A DNA stretch of 64,000 nt. Origin: Flaccisagitta enflata. Lineage: Eukaryota; Chaetognatha; Sagittoidea; Aphragmophora. Shown here piece after piece: positions 13,490 to 27,088 of the stretch. Where the stretch lies: positions 7,192,001 through 7,256,000 of the forward strand of contig OZ231128.1 in assembly GCA_965153355.1 (NCBI GenBank), given 5' to 3'. A model generated the notes under the pieces. The model was not told the DNA's origin, searched no databases, and saw only the letters and a list, made by a program, of their open reading frames with translations. Made by a program: the position numbers and the translations under genes. Numbering within the stretch: position 1 is the stretch's first letter; each line of letters begins with the position of its first letter.

Positions 13490-13608
13490 AACAAAAAAAT
13501 TAGGAACAGTGATAATACAATAATTCACTGCTCAGAATTAGGAACATCAAGAAAACAAACAAAATGGGACATCTCAGGGCTCCGAATTCGGAACACTGAT
13601 ACGTACCC

Positions 13609-13804
<196 letters not shown>

Positions 13805-14463
13805 ACATATGAATTAATGCGTGCGAGAAATTTGTCTTGTATTTCATCTCGGCCGCATTTTTCCTGATGATGATGATTTCTTGTAAAACTGGTATTCCGG
13901 AGCATCTTAACCCAGATTTTTTGGCGAACCCATTTTACCTCATTTTACCTGCTCATTACTCATGAGTCGACCCTAACACCGTTTTTCAATCTTTTATAGG
14001 CCCACTGTCAGGTTTGTCAATATGCAAAAGGTCTTTTTATCAGATCATCATGATGTGGGATTGTGAAGACATTAATTCTAAGACGGTTATCATTTTGTTT
14101 TTTTTTCAATTTCATTTATCTTCAGCTTTTTTAGTGCAAGTGAAGATTATTAAAAATATATGTGCTTTCAGTTATTCTGTTGAAAATGAGAATTAAGAAT
14201 TCTTTTTAAAAAATCATCATTCCTACTTTATCTATTTCTAAGATAGGAAGTAAAACATGTCTAACAATTTAGAAAGAATCAATATCAACATCAAAGTGAA
14301 CATCAATATTTTAAGTATGGTATTCAAAGTAAAATATTCCAATTATAATATTTAATATTTTTGATCCTAGTAATCGACAACTTTGATGCAAAATTCAAAG
14401 CACAGCAATATACCAAACTATTCAAACTAACCTTCCTTTTCACCTAAACCTAACATAAGCATA
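13805..14463. other. no feature seen
   Basis: Unique AT-rich sequence without exons. Confidence 0.5.
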
Positions 14464-14640
14464 TAAGGCCGGATACATGGCTCTTAAAGTCGCATACAGG
14501 TGGGCAGGGGCAGTGATGAAAAAAACTAACTTAAGTATTTGGGCAGGAGCAGTGATGCAAAAGACGCCTGAAAAGTCTAAAAAGTTAAAGGTAACCAAAG
14601 GATGGACCGGCTTACTGACATGCGTGCACGCAGCTAGAAA
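14464..14640 (+). mobile_element. HINE-like element, degenerate
   Basis: The 5' end is AAGGCCGGATACATGGC, then 'aaagtcgcatacaggtgggc' and 'aggggcagtgatg'. The 3' end is a weak hairpin (ATGCGTGCACGCAGCTAG) near 14,618. It lacks a long tetranucleotide tract. Confidence 0.5.
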
Positions 14641-14819
14641 TGGAGGATGAAAGAAGTACGTATGACAAAACAAAAATGGTGAGTATTCTAAAATTAGTGT
14701 CTTCACACTCCTTAATTAGATGATGATCTGATCAAAAATTTTTTTGCATATTGACACAAACAAACCGAAAACTAACCTGATTGGCCAATAGCAGAAAATT
14801 TAAAAGATATTTCCTCTAT

Positions 14820-15240
14820 GTTTGTCTTTCTTCCTCAGTGTCATCATCGTCTTCCTCCTCAATGTCATCATTGTTGTCCCCCTTACTGTCATCATTTTCG
14901 TCTCCTCCCTCGATGTCATCATTGTCATCTCCCTCGGCCTTACTGTCATCATTCTCGTCATCTTTCTCATTGTCATCATTGTCATCTCCCTCGGCCTTAC
15001 TGTCATCATTTTCGTCATCTCCCTTGATGTCATCATTGTCATCTCCCTCAGCCTTACTGTCATCATTCTTTTCATCTTTCTCATTATCATCATTTTTGTC
15101 CCCCTTACTGTCATCATTTTCGTCTTCTCCCTTGATGTCGTCATTGTCATCTCCCTCGGCCTTACTGTCATCATTCTCGTCATGTTTCTCATTGTCATCA
15201 TTTACGTCACGCTCATTGTTTTCGTCGTCGTTACCGTCCA
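14820..15240. repeat. about 60-bp minisatellite (acidic frame on the minus strand)
   Basis: Repeats of 'tcatcattgtcatctccctc' plus 'ggccttactg' and variants. The minus frame reads D/N/E/K repeats with no conserved flank, so I treat it as a minisatellite rather than a gene. Confidence 0.85.
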
Positions 15241-15282
15241 AGTTGCGTTTTCTGGGCACATCCGAAATGGAGACGTCAGAAA

Positions 15283-16170
15283 TATAGACAAAGATAGAGA
15301 CAAAGAAAATAAAGAAGAATGAGACAAAGATAGAGACAAAGAAAATAAAGAAGAATGAGACAAAGATAGAGACAAAGAAAATAAAGAAGAATGAGACAAA
15401 GATAGAGATATAAGAAATATGGAAGAATGAGACGAAGTTAGAGACGTGGAAAAAAAGAGAGGAGACAAAGATAGAGACATAAGAAATATGGAAGAATGAG
15501 ACGAAGATAGAGACGTGGAAAAAAAGGAAGGAGACAAAGATAGAGATATAGGAAACAAGGCCGGATACACGGCCATCAGTTGCGGATGGGTGGGCAGGGG
15601 CGGAAATATGCGTTTTCCCACTTTTCAACTCAAGCGTGACGGACCGACTGACCAACTGACCGACCGACCGACCGACCGACCGACCGACCGATCGACCGAC
15701 CGACCAACCAACCGACCGACTGACCGACCGACCGACGGACAAAGCCTCTTATAGAGTTGCGTGTCCGCAAATAATAAAGGAGATATAGGAGGAATGAGAC
15801 AAAGATTAAGTCATAGGAAATAAAGAAGAATGAGACGAAGTTAGACGTGGAAAAAAAAAGGAAGGAGACAAAGATAGAGTCAAAGGAAAACAAGGAGAAT
15901 GAGACGAAGATAGAGACAAAGGAAATAAGGAAGAATGACATGAAGATAGAGAAGTGGAAAAAGAAGGAGACAAAGATAGAACAATAGGAAATAAAGGAGA
16001 CATAGGAAATTAGGAATGAGACAAAGACTTAGACATAGGAAATAAGGAAGAATGAGACAAAGGTAGATACATGAAGAGTAAGGAAGAATAGAGATAAAGG
16101 AGGAATTAGACAAAGAAATAGACATAGGAAATAAGAAAGAAAGAGACAAAAATATAGACATAGGATATAC
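15283..16170. repeat. GAGACAAAGATAGAGAC minisatellite, split by a transposon
   Basis: Units of about 27-39 bp ('gacaaagatagagacatagg', 'aaataaggaagaatga'). The array is interrupted at 15,557-15,775 by a HINE-like element and resumes in the same register type. Confidence 0.85.
15557..15775 (+). mobile_element. HINE-like element inserted in a minisatellite
   Basis: The 5' end is AAGGCCGGATACACGGCC, with GTTGCGGATGGGTGGGCAGG at 15,579. A (GACC)n tract of about 90 bp follows (15,635-15,735). The 3' end is 'aaagcctcttatagagttgc', hairpin GTTGCGTGTCCGCAA (15,756-15,770), then ATAA. The host minisatellite flanks it on both sides, so the element edges can be read directly. Confidence 0.8.
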
Positions 16171-16194
16171 AGGGGTGTATATAGTTCCATAACC

Positions 16195-16500
16195 TTTGAT
16201 TATTTCCCCCCCCCCTGCCTTTGATTTTCTTCCCCGCGACGCAGCGCGTCGCGCTATCAAATCAATGATTTACTTCCTCATAAAGCAATAAAACAGTGTG
16301 TTTAAGGTTTAAATAGCGTTAAATTGTGTTTTACTTATCATGTTTTAAGATTTGTTAGTGCCAATCTATAGTTGTATTTTCCCCATATTTTTTTTTTCTT
16401 TTTTCCTCCTTCCTTTTCCTTCCCTTTCTCCAAACCCTTTGATTATTTCCCCCCCCTACCGGGGGGGGGGGGAATACGGAACAATATGCAGGCCTGAGGA
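16195..16500. other. C- and G-homopolymer-rich segment
   Basis: Two copies of 'ctttgattatttcccccccc' (16,194 and 16,436) and a G13 run near 16,460. The arms C8-TACC-G13 could fold. No gene. Confidence 0.5.
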
Positions 16501-16611
16501 AATAAGGAGGAGCGAGACAAACATATAGACGTAGGCAATGGAGGCGACCACAAGAAGAAGAAGGATAAAGACCAAGAAACTGGAGCAAAATGGAGATGAA
16601 GTTTTGAGGCT

Positions 16612-16892
<281 letters not shown>

Positions 16893-16896
<4 letters not shown>

Positions 16897-17383
16897 GGCG
16901 GTAAACGAGCATGGAAATGTGGTCCAGTACCCCAGATGAGTGCAGACGAACGAACCAACCAACGTATGAACGAACGAACGAACCAACCAACCAACCGAGT
17001 TCTAAGCTTTCTAAGATAATGTGAGAACCCTTTGCTTTTGTTGTCCGTTTTAGAGCATCTGAAATAAGGAACCTCACTCTTTTAATTGTTTTATTTACCT
17101 TTGATTAATATCTTTTCTTGCTTTGGCTGGTGAAAATACTTGTCTGAATGGGTTATCTAATAAGGATTCCAGTAGAGTATTTTTTTCTCTTCTCAGCCTA
17201 ACGAGTGACAGACTTTTCTAGTTTTCAATCAAGAAAAAAATGATCTTAAAAAAAAATGAGATCTGGCTAAGATTAAGACAATATAAGCTTCACCTAAGCA
17301 ACAAGTGTTCTGAGAATTCTCCTATGATTAGAGCTCGAGCAAGTGTAAGAGATGGCGTTATTTCTCGCACGCACGCACGCGCA
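16893..17383. other. no gene seen
   Basis: Short (GAACGAAC/CAAC)n tract at 16,945-16,998; otherwise unique AT-rich sequence. Confidence 0.5.
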
Positions 17384-18905
17384 CGCGCACACGCACGAAC
17401 ACAATCCAAATACACGCCCACTAAGTGTGGCACTTACGCTCATAAAATCAGCATTTACACTAGCACACGGTGGAATTCACGTCACATCGGATCTTTCGCC
17501 CAAAGTAACCGGACCGTCGGTCGGTCGGTCGGTGCGTCACATGGAGATCTTTCTTGTAAATACAGCGAGGCACCGCTAGAGCGCACCCGCTAATCAGGCA
17601 CGCCCACCTATAAGGCATACAACCTACTGCCCTATGACAGATTTTTGGTTACTTCTGTGTTGGCAATGAGGCATTATAAACAAGGCCAACACCTAAAAGT
17701 TGCGTGCGAGACTTACAAATTTTCTATTTACGCAATGACATAATGACCTATAGTTACCTATAATTACCTTTTTATGACTTGAAATGACTAAAAAGCACTT
17801 AGAATGACCTCAATTGACTTAAAACGACAAAATTTACTAAAATGATAAAAATGATGTACAATCACTTAGATTAACCTAGAATGACCTAGAATGACTTAGA
17901 ATGACTTAAAATGACATAAAATGAGTTAACAATAATACAATTGAAAAAAAAAGTAAAAGTATGACGGTCCAACAAACAGATAGACTGACCGACCAACGGC
18001 CGGACGGACGGACAAAGAGGGGTGTTAAGTCGCGTAGCACGCGACAAAAAACAAGGACTTTAGACCTAAGTCGCGTGCATCGGAATTTTCATAATAGTTC
18101 AGACAGACAGACAGTCTAAAATTTTTAGTCGCGGACACGCGACTCTACACCTTGCACACGCACGAACACAATCCAAATACACGCCCACTAAGTGTGGCAC
18201 TTACGCTCATAAAATCAGCATTTACACTAGCACACGGTGGAATTCACGTCACATCGGATCTTTCGCCCAAAGTAACCGGACCGTCGGTCGGTCGGTCGGT
18301 GCGTCACATGGAGATCTTTCTTGTAAATACAGCGAGGCACCGCTAGAGCGCACCCGCTAATCAGGCACGCCCACCTATAAGGCATACAACCTACTGCCCT
18401 ATGACAGATTTTTGGTTACTTCTGTGTTGGCAATGAGGCATTATAAACAAGGCCAACACCTAAAAGTTGCGTGCGAGACTTACAAATTTTCTATTTACGC
18501 AATGACATAATGACCTATAGTTACCTATAATTACCTTTTTATGACTTGAAATGACTAAAAAGCACTTAGAATGACCTCAATTGACTTAAAACGACAAAAT
18601 TTACTAAAATGATAAAAATGATGTACAATCACTTAGATTAACCTAGAATGACCTAGAATGACTTAGAATGACTTAAAATGACATAAAATGAGTTAACAAT
18701 AATACAATTGAAAAAAAAAGTAAAAGTATGACGGTCCAACAAACAGATAGACTGACCGACCAACAGCCAGACGGACGGACAAAGCGGGGTGTTAAGTCGC
18801 GTAGCACGCAACAAAAAACAAGGTCTATAGACCCAAGTCGCGTGCATTGGAATTTTCATAATAGTTCAGACAGACAGACAGTCTAAACTTTTTAGTCGCG
18901 GACGT
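17384..18905. repeat. 767-bp tandem duplication containing two HINE-like elements
   Basis: Sequence from about 17,390 repeats almost identically 767 bp later; for example 'acaatccaaatacacgccca' starts at 17,401 and 18,168. Each copy contains a HINE-like element with 5' end AAGGCCAACACCTAAAAG (17,682 and 18,449), an internal (AATGACTTAA)n core and a terminal hairpin GTCGCGTAGCACGCGAC (18,029-18,045) or its one-mismatch twin (18,796-18,812). Confidence 0.9.
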
Positions 18906-19155
18906 TACCATTTCTAAATTGCGAGCTGATTTCGCATTACGGCTCCTGCCCAACCATCCGCGACTGTCTTGCCGTGTATTTGGCCTTGTCAAAATGACCT
19001 TTGAATCAGTGGTCTCCACCTCCCCATGTATTCCCTGATGTTCAAAAGTGTAAAAGGCGTGTCTTTAAAGTTTGTTGTGACAAACAGACGGACGGACAGA
19101 CGGACCAAAAAGTGCCTTATAAATAGAGTCGCGTAGCACGCGACTAATAAGGCAT
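18893..19155. mobile_element. HINE-like fragments in opposite orientations
   Basis: 18,893-18,990 is a compact minus-orientation copy (tttttagtcgcggac ... gctcctgcccaaccatccgc ... ggccttgt). 19,080-19,155 is a plus-orientation 3' end: (GGAC)n, then 'agagtcgcgtagcacgcgac' and TAATAA. Confidence 0.6.
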
Positions 19156-19370
19156 CATTTTGCTCAGTCCCTTGAAATGCGCTTTATTGAAGTTTATATT
19201 AACTGTCCATAATACTCAGGCACATGAATTTGTCTGGTCATCGCTACCAGGCCACAGCTAGCACAGTAACATCTTAGCATAGGCTATCAGTTACATCTCA
19301 GTCTTTTCTCAAAGCCTAGATATATTCTCACCATGGCTAATATCATCAGCCATTCTTATCTTTGATTTCT

Positions 19371-20662
19371 TTGATTTCATTTCTTTTCTTCCATTTCTTT
19401 CCTTTAATTTCTTTGATTTCGTTTCTTTCATTTGATTTCCTTCCTTTTATTTCTATCCTTTGATTTCTTTCCATTGATTTCTTTCTTTTGATTTCTTTCC
19501 TTTCATTTCTTTCCTTTCATTTCTTTCCTTTCATTTCTTTCCTTTCATTTCTTTCCTTTCATTTCTTTCCTTTCATTTCTTTCCTTTCATTTCTATCCTT
19601 TGATTTCTTTCCGTCCATTTCTTTCCTTCCATTTCTTTCCTTCCATTTCTTTCCTTTCATTTCTTTCCTTTCATTTCTTTCCTTTCATTTCTTTCCTTTC
19701 ATTTCTTTCCTTCCATTTTCTTCCTTTCATTTCTTTCCTTTCATTTCTTTCCTTTCATTTTTTTTCCTTTCATTTTTTTCCTTCCATTTCTTTTTTTTCA
19801 TTTCTTTCTTTTGATTTCTTTCCTTTGATTTCTTTCCTTCCATTTCTTTCCTTTCATTTCTTTCCTTCCATTTCTTTCCTTTAATTTCTTTGATTTCGTT
19901 TCTTTCATTTGATTTCCTTCCTTTTATTTCTATCCTTTGATTTCTTTCCATTGATTTCTTTCTTTTGATTTCTTTCCTTTCATTTCTTTCCTTTCATTTC
20001 TTTCCTTTCATTTCTTTCCTTTCATTTCTTTCCTTTCATTTCTTTCCTTTCATTTCTTTCCTTTCATTTCTATCCTTTGATTTCTTTCCGTCCATTTCTT
20101 TCCTTCCATTTCTTTCCTTCCATTTCTTTCCTTTCATTTCTTTCCTTTCATTTCTTTCCTTTCATTTCTTTCCTTTCATTTCTTTCCTTCCATTTTCTTC
20201 CTTTCATTTCTTTCCTTTCATTTCTTTCCTTTCATTTTTTTTCCTTTCATTTTTTTCCTTCCATTTCTTTTTTTTCATTTCTTTCTTTTGATTTCTTTCC
20301 TTTGATTTTTTCCTTCCATTTCTTTCCTTTCATTTCTTTCCTTTCATTTCTTTCCTTTCATTTTTATCCTTTGATTTCTTTCCGTCCATTTCTTTCCTTC
20401 CATTTCTTTCCTTCCATTTCTTTCCTTTCATTTCTTTCCTTTCATATCTTTACTTTCATTTCTTTACTTTCATTTCTTTCCTTCCATTTTCTTCCTTTCA
20501 TTTCTTTCCTTTCATTTCTTTCCTTTCATTTTTTTCCTTTCATTTTTTTCCTCTCATTTCTTTCCTTTCATTTTTTTCCTTTCATTTTTTTCCTTTCATT
20601 TCTTTCCTTTCATTTCTTTCCTTTCATTTCTTTCCTCTCATTTCTTTCTTTTCATTGCTTTC
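19371..20662. repeat. 14-bp minisatellite (TTTCATTTCTTTCC)n with 477-bp higher-order repeat
   Basis: About 1.3 kb of 14-bp units. A block of variant units starting near 19,410 is repeated with a 477-bp shift, so the array has higher-order structure. Directly downstream is a short inverted repeat CTGGACGTCGCT / AGCGACGTCCAG (20,663-20,702). Confidence 0.95.
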
Positions 20663-20802
20663 CTGGACGTCGCTTAATTTCTTTCCTTGTCCAGCGACGT
20701 CCAGTCGGGTATGAATAACTAGGCCGAAGGTTATAAACTCTGGAAAATATCATTAAAATTTCGAAATCTGGACCAAGAATGATGACCAGACAAGTAGACA
20801 TG

Positions 20803-20809
<7 letters not shown>

Positions 20810-20898
<89 letters not shown>

Positions 20899-20914
20899 GA
20901 GACCGAGAGACAGA

Positions 20915-20948
<34 letters not shown>

Positions 20949-20961
20949 AAGAGACAGAGAG
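20810..20961. repeat. (GA)n microsatellite
   Basis: About 85 bp of pure GA, then GAGACAGA variants. Confidence 0.97.
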
Positions 20962-21232
20962 AGGTTATACACCAATCGTGTTTGTGTGTTCTTTCAGAAG
21001 CCTAGATTTCTTAGACCGCACATTAATTGAGATTAAGAAGTATTGAATAAGCCAGAGAATTGGCATGACGGCCTAAATTTCAGAGCGTTGAAGTAATTTG
21101 ACCGCCATTTGGAAATTAAGTTAGAAAGGAGGATTGGACGATCTTGTAAAACTAAGAATTATTTTTCGACCTAAACCACACGAACTGTAAGGCGCTAGTA
21201 TGGACCCAGATATTCATTGACGCTGTATTGTA

Positions 21233-21375
21233 TTGTGGACATACTCAGAAACCCTTTAGCGCCACATCGCACCAGTATGCCCCAGCGCAGATTGTGGACA
21301 TACCCAGAGACACTTTAGCGCCACATCGAGCCAGCGAAACCCAGTGTGGACATACCCCGAAACTCCTTAACGCCA
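21233..21375. repeat. about 57-bp tandem repeat, three copies
   Basis: Units begin 'tgtggacatacycagaaac' and contain 'tttagcgccacatcg'. No coding signal recognised. Confidence 0.75.
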
Positions 21376-21447
21376 GCTTCGGACGCGTAACTGCGGTGGC
21401 GGCGGTGCGCTTCTAGCTTCCGCTTGACCAAAGGGCAATGAACGGAG

Positions 21448-22112
<665 letters not shown>

Positions 22113-22628
22113 GGAGAAAGAAAGAGCTGACAGACAGACGGACAAGCAGAAATGTCAATCAAACGAAGTTTTGTCATCCCCGACATAAACACTCCATGGG
22201 AGGAAAAGTTGAACTTGAATTATAAAAAAAAACAAATAATAAAAAATGATTTGACAGTAAATAGGCTCTTCTCCATCTCATTGTAAATTTATTGAAACTT
22301 CGTTGTTTTTTAATCTTTTTTTTAGCCATTTTTCCGCTCATCGTTCATGATTTATTGTTTGATTGATTTTTGATTGATTTTTGATTGATTTTTGATTGAT
22401 TAACGTAACAATTCGCTATACTTTACCTACTAAGACTTGCACGTATTGGTAACGGAACGAAGGAATGACCAATGGACCGACGACATACACTTTCTTTATA
22501 AAAGGTTTTTTTTGTAAGAACAAATTAAGAGAGTGCTCAGGCTGAGATTTCAGTTTTGGCAACTTTCAAGAGAATTTTTTTTCCATCATCATATTACAAT
22601 AAAAAAGTTTGTAATTTTTCTTTAAAAC
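22113..22628. other. no gene seen
   Basis: AT-rich sequence with a short (GATTGATTTTT)n repeat at 22,360-22,400. Confidence 0.5.
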
Positions 22629-22768
22629 AAGGCCGGATACACGGCGATCCAGTCGCGGACGGATGGGCGGGAGCGGTAGAGCAAAAACCGCTAATAATTC
22701 AAAAATATTCGTAACGGACCTACCGACCGACAGACCAAGGTGCAGAGTCGCATGTCCGCGACTAAAAA
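22629..22768 (+). mobile_element. compact HINE-like element (GTCGC stem)
   Basis: A 140-bp copy: 5' AAGGCCGGATACACGGCGA, subterminal AGTCGCGGACGG (22,652), short ACCGACCGACAGACC, then 3' hairpin AGTCGCATGTCCGCGACT (22,746-22,763) and AAAAA. One of the cleanest copies. Confidence 0.8.
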
Positions 22769-23143
22769 ACATCACTTTTGGCTTTGCATGCCTGTGAAAT
22801 TTGATAACATATTCAAAGTTTTTATCTTGAAATATCGATAATATTACTAAATTATGTACTACTGATATAATTGATATATTTTTATTCGTCATTACCAGAT
22901 GTTTTTTTTTATAGAATAAACGTGTTTTTCTACGTCCACAAAAATAGGGACACTCATAGAAAAATTTGAGCCTGATAACGACCAAAAATTTAAAGAACAC
23001 TCAGGCTAGGCCAAGTTATAAATATGTCTCTTCTAAAATCCCACTTCATTTTGGAAATGCGTTTGGAAATGCGCTTGGAAATGCGTTTTACTATCTGGGC
23101 GGAAAAAATCTTTCGGTATGTTTACATGCATATCTCAGGTTAG
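22769..23143. other. no gene seen
   Basis: AT-rich; contains a triple 'tttggaaatgcg' repeat at 23,051-23,085. Confidence 0.5.
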
Positions 23144-23445
23144 AATCAACAAATCATCAAAAAATTGGTGAGACAATTAAAGCCCTTCAAATTTGCAAGA
23201 GATTGATGCAAACCGCATCCATCTAGCTCTATGCGTTTAAGAGCTGTTTGAATTTGACTGAAATACTTCAGTTTCACTTTTGCCATTTCTACACAATCTT
23301 CTGATGATATCTTTTCACTCTCTTTTTAATTACTTCTAAACGCGTTGAGCTAGGCAGATGCGGTTTGCGTGGGCTGCTTGAAAATTTGAAGGGCTTCATT
23401 TATGTCACCAATTTTTTGATGATTTGATGATTCTTTTGGAAGCTG
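23144..23445. repeat. imperfect inverted repeat (MITE-like)
   Basis: Left arm 'caaatcatcaaaaaattggt' and 'cccttcaaattt' (23,150-23,195) pairs with 'aaatttgaagggc' and 'accaattttttgatgatttg' (23,382-23,430); the centre lies near 23,290. Confidence 0.65.
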
Positions 23446-23794
23446 TGTCTTAATGTAGCAAAATAATAGATGAAAAAAAACCTCAAGAAAGTTTTGGCAA
23501 ACCTTCACTCCTGAGTACCTCGAACAGCTCTACATGTCGCTTCCGAAACAAATGGCGGCCCTGATTAAGTCCTAGGGAGCTCAAACTAATTGTCTATGGA
23601 TTTATAATTGATTTGTATTCATTTTTACGCCAATGAATACAATTTTGTTACAAAAGATTTTTTCCGCCTAGATAGTATGTGAAGACTCCTAAGGTGCCAT
23701 TGTAACGCATTCATTATGTTTCGGAATAGTTCTGCTTTTAAGAATTGCCTAATACAATAGTACACTCGATCGGACGATCCTGAAATCACAGCAT
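23446..23794. other. no feature seen
   Basis: Unique sequence, no coding signal. Confidence 0.5.
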
Positions 23795-24235
23795 CTACCA
23801 CCGCCACCATCAACACCACCACCGCCGCCATCAACACCGCCGCCATCACCACCACCACCACCACCACCACCACCACCACCACCACCACCACCACCACCAC
23901 CACCACCACCACCACCACCATAACCGCCAAGGCCACCGCCACCACCATATACCACCGCCTCTATCGCCAGCTTCACCGCCACGGCTACCACCACAACCAC
24001 CACTTCCGCCACCACCACTACCACCACCGTCACCGCCACCATCGTCACCACCACCATTACCTCCACCACCACCACCACCACCACCACCACCACCCCCACC
24101 ACCACCACCACCACCACCACCACCACCACCACCACCACCACCACCACCACCATCACCACCACAAACATCGCTACCATCACCACCACCACCAACGTCGCCA
24201 TCATCACCACCATTCCCTCCACCGCCACTCTAATT
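23795..24235. repeat. (ACC)n trinucleotide array
   Basis: About 440 bp of CACCAC with interruptions. The minus frames read poly-Gly or poly-Val and have no conserved flank. Confidence 0.95.
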
Positions 24236-24737
24236 GCCTCCTCCATCGCCTCACAAGTCACAAACTCACTTGTACATTCGCGATTCTCTTGTTTCTATTA
24301 CTTTAATTTATTCTTTGCGGTCATGTTTAAGAAACGAAAAAAAAGGTTTTTTTTTCTAAAATAAAGCATCAACGAAACGAGAAAAAAAAAAACTGAAGGA
24401 AAAAGTCCTTTCCAAGTCGCCCCAAAGTGTCCGCTATGGATCTATTTTCAACCAATGGATTATAATTTATAAGTCACACACAAACTTTTTTTCTCTCTGC
24501 TTTTTTTCGCTTTTCAATCCGAAGAAACGAAAAAGAAATTTGGTGTGGATTTAAAATGAAATTCATTCGCCGAAGCATTTTCTTTTGTCTTTTCTTTTTC
24601 GCGGTCGGTCTGTCGGTTTATTGGTCGGTTTTGCTGTTTTTTTTTTTGTTTTTTTTTTATCTTTTTTATTTTCTTAAAGTCAGTTTAAGTCATTCCTGGG
24701 TGTCCGATTGTCATATAAATTTAAATTTGAGTTAAGA
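24236..24737. other. no gene seen
   Basis: AT-rich unique sequence with poly-A and poly-T runs. Confidence 0.5.
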
Positions 24738-25025
24738 GTTTTTAGCCGCGGACCTGCGACTCTATGAGAGGCTTTGTCCGTCTGTCCGTCTGTCCGTCTG
24801 TCCGTTGATCTGTCTGGCAAACTTCAGTTAGAAAATGCGAAATCGTGCTCTGAACATTTTTGATGTGTCTGTGTGTGTTGGGACTTTTGGAATGGATGTG
24901 GAAGTTGGGATGTACGCCAATGCACCCCCCCCCCCCCTCCGCGACGATACTGCTATCCTGCGTTACTTCTTGTGTTACTGCTCCTGTCCAAACAACCACG
25001 ACTGTTGCCTTGTTCGTTTTGAGGT
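24738..25025 (-). mobile_element. HINE-like element, minus orientation
   Basis: Hairpin 'ttttagccgcggacctgcga' at 24,740, 'ggctttgtccgtctgtccgt' tract, a C10 run, then 'gctcctgtccaaacaaccac' and 'gttgccttgt'. Confidence 0.6.
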
Positions 25026-26151
25026 ACGCCATAGCATTTTTATAAATAGTCCCTTCGTTGGTCGGTCGGGCGGTCGGTTGGTCAAGAAAACGTTTGACGA
25101 TTCACTCAGGTGTGTCAATATGCAAAACATCAATCCCTGAGAGTATAACGCTAGGGCATCATGGGGTTACTTATTTAAATGCCTTCACCGTTTTTCTTTT
25201 TTCAAATTTTGCTCATCTTCCGTTTTTTCCGAAAGCCCTGTTTTGCCCCTAATTTGCATAACGTTGTAATTACGTTATCGACTTTTTATCCTTTGCCTTG
25301 TAAAGTGGGGCATTCAAATTACTTTTTAATGCTGCTATCCTCTTAAAGCTTCACAGAAAAGTGTCTGGGTTAATCATATCAACTTCAATGAAACAGTAAA
25401 ATATTCCTTTTTGGTTATTAAGTTTGTTTCTTGGCAAACGAGAATGCAGACATTGCATTAGATTTCGATCGCGAAAAAAAACGGTTCCCGATTGATTTTT
25501 GAAAAAAGAAAAACGGCGATCGTTTTAAAATCAACAGCCCCATCTTGCGTCAGCGTTATGGTCTCAAATTCAGTCATCACCCGTATTTGACACACCTGAA
25601 CGATTCACCCAGCGCCCCAAATGGCCTAATTGGCCCACTTTTTTGGCCATTTTCGCACCCAACTCAGACATAAACCTAAGTCCCATGATTTTGCTTCTTA
25701 ACTTAGTCCGAGCATGAACCGCGATACCACCCACAATGGAATTTTTAGTCTCGTTTGTGACGAAAATTGGATACCGGGTTCATGACATGATTCAGGTCAC
25801 GTGACCAGCAAATACTGACGCCACCACAGAATAGTGGTACATTAAAAGAAGCATTGATCAAAGTTGATATGTTGGTGCGTTATCCCTTCGCCCCATCCGG
25901 GTGCATCCTCAGACGTAGATCTTGTTGGCCATATAATCATAATAAAGGTTGAAGATGCCACCCCCTCCACCCTTTCCCCCCTCCACCCTTTCCCCCCCTC
26001 ACGAATCTCACCATATAGTTAAGTTTCCTCGGGGGGGGGGGGGAGAACAAGGGAAAGGGAAGGGAAAGGGAAAATGAGAAAGAAAATTAAAGGAAATTAT
26101 TAGCATTCAGCAGTACCAAAGAATAAAACATGATTAGTACAACACAATTTT
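25026..26151. other. no gene seen
   Basis: About 1.1 kb of unique sequence with C- and G-rich patches at 25,960-26,080 (CCACCCTTTCCCC repeats, G12 run). No exon with flanking splice sites was convincing. Confidence 0.45.
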
Positions 26152-26205
26152 ATACTGCTTATACTGCTTATACTGCTTATACTGCTTATACTGCTTATAC
26201 TAATA
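26152..26205. repeat. 9-bp tandem repeat (ATACTGCTT)n
   Basis: Six consecutive units. Confidence 0.95.
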
Positions 26206-26409
26206 TAAGGCGACTCAACTTTATACACCTACAATTCAAGGAACTTTATGAAGTATACACCCATGCCTAATCTTCTTTCTTAGCTTCTTAAACAAGACAG
26301 GACGTAGGCATAAGAATAAAGGGCTAAAAGCACTAAAAGAATCGAAATAACTAAAAGGTAATAAGAGGGTTATTATTCCAGACGGAAGAAGCATTCCGAG
26401 ATAGACTGA

Positions 26410-26484
26410 TCAATCTCTCTTTTACTCTCTCTTTTCGCTCTCTCTCTCTCTCTCTCTCTCTATGAATTAAACCCTTTTTCCAAG

Positions 26485-26582
<98 letters not shown>

Positions 26583-26612
26583 CTCCGGTATAAATTAAAC
26601 CCTTTTTCCGAG

Positions 26613-26652
<40 letters not shown>
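26410..26652. repeat. three (CT)n blocks with repeated leader
   Basis: (CT)n at 26,436-26,461, 26,488-26,578 and 26,616-26,652. 'attaaaccctttttccaaga' or its near copy precedes the second and third, so the leader moved with the microsatellite, as at 12.2/13.6 kb. Confidence 0.9.
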
Positions 26653-26655
<3 letters not shown>

Positions 26656-26925
26656 TTTTCCGCTCAAAATTTGTTTAGTTTTTAAACTTTATTTCTGTCT
26701 GACTCAGATTCGGTTTTCGTTCAGACGCAGACTAAGTTTTCGGATAATATTTTCCCCTTCTTTTCTCTTTCTTCTCTTTTCTGTCTGTTTGTCTGTGTCA
26801 GTTTGTCTCTCAGTCTGACTCAGTGTGTACATACTAATCAGACCACCTATCTGACATGACTGGCACTCGGTCTATTTTTAACGTATTTCAAGGAACCAAC
26901 AAGTTGTATTTGTTATAGGCAGGAT

Positions 26926-27034
26926 TCCGTTATTGCCAACATAGGAAATTACAGGAAATAGATGAATTGAGAGTTTTGAGACCATGCATTTGCATCCGTA
27001 AAAGGCGGAATCTCGTTACTGGCGGGTCCGTAAG

Positions 27035-27082
<48 letters not shown>
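26926..27082. mobile_element. truncated CAGTTGAAC-family element and (CT)n
   Basis: 'ttccgttattgccaacatag', 'catttgcatccgtaaaaggc' and 'ggcgggtccgtaagagctc' match the interior and right end of the intact element at 61,573-61,745. The termini have been replaced by a (CT)n tract (27,037-27,082). Confidence 0.6.

Positions 27083-27088
<6 letters not shown>

Noticed and set aside
14816-15742. 308-codon minus-strand frame rich in Asp/Asn/Glu
   Set aside because: The acidic part is a 60-bp minisatellite, and the N-terminal part runs through a HINE element and another minisatellite. No splice signals or conserved motif.
23749-24261. Gly- or Val-rich 170-codon frame
   Set aside because: Translation of a (GGT)n/(ACC)n microsatellite, no non-repetitive coding flank.
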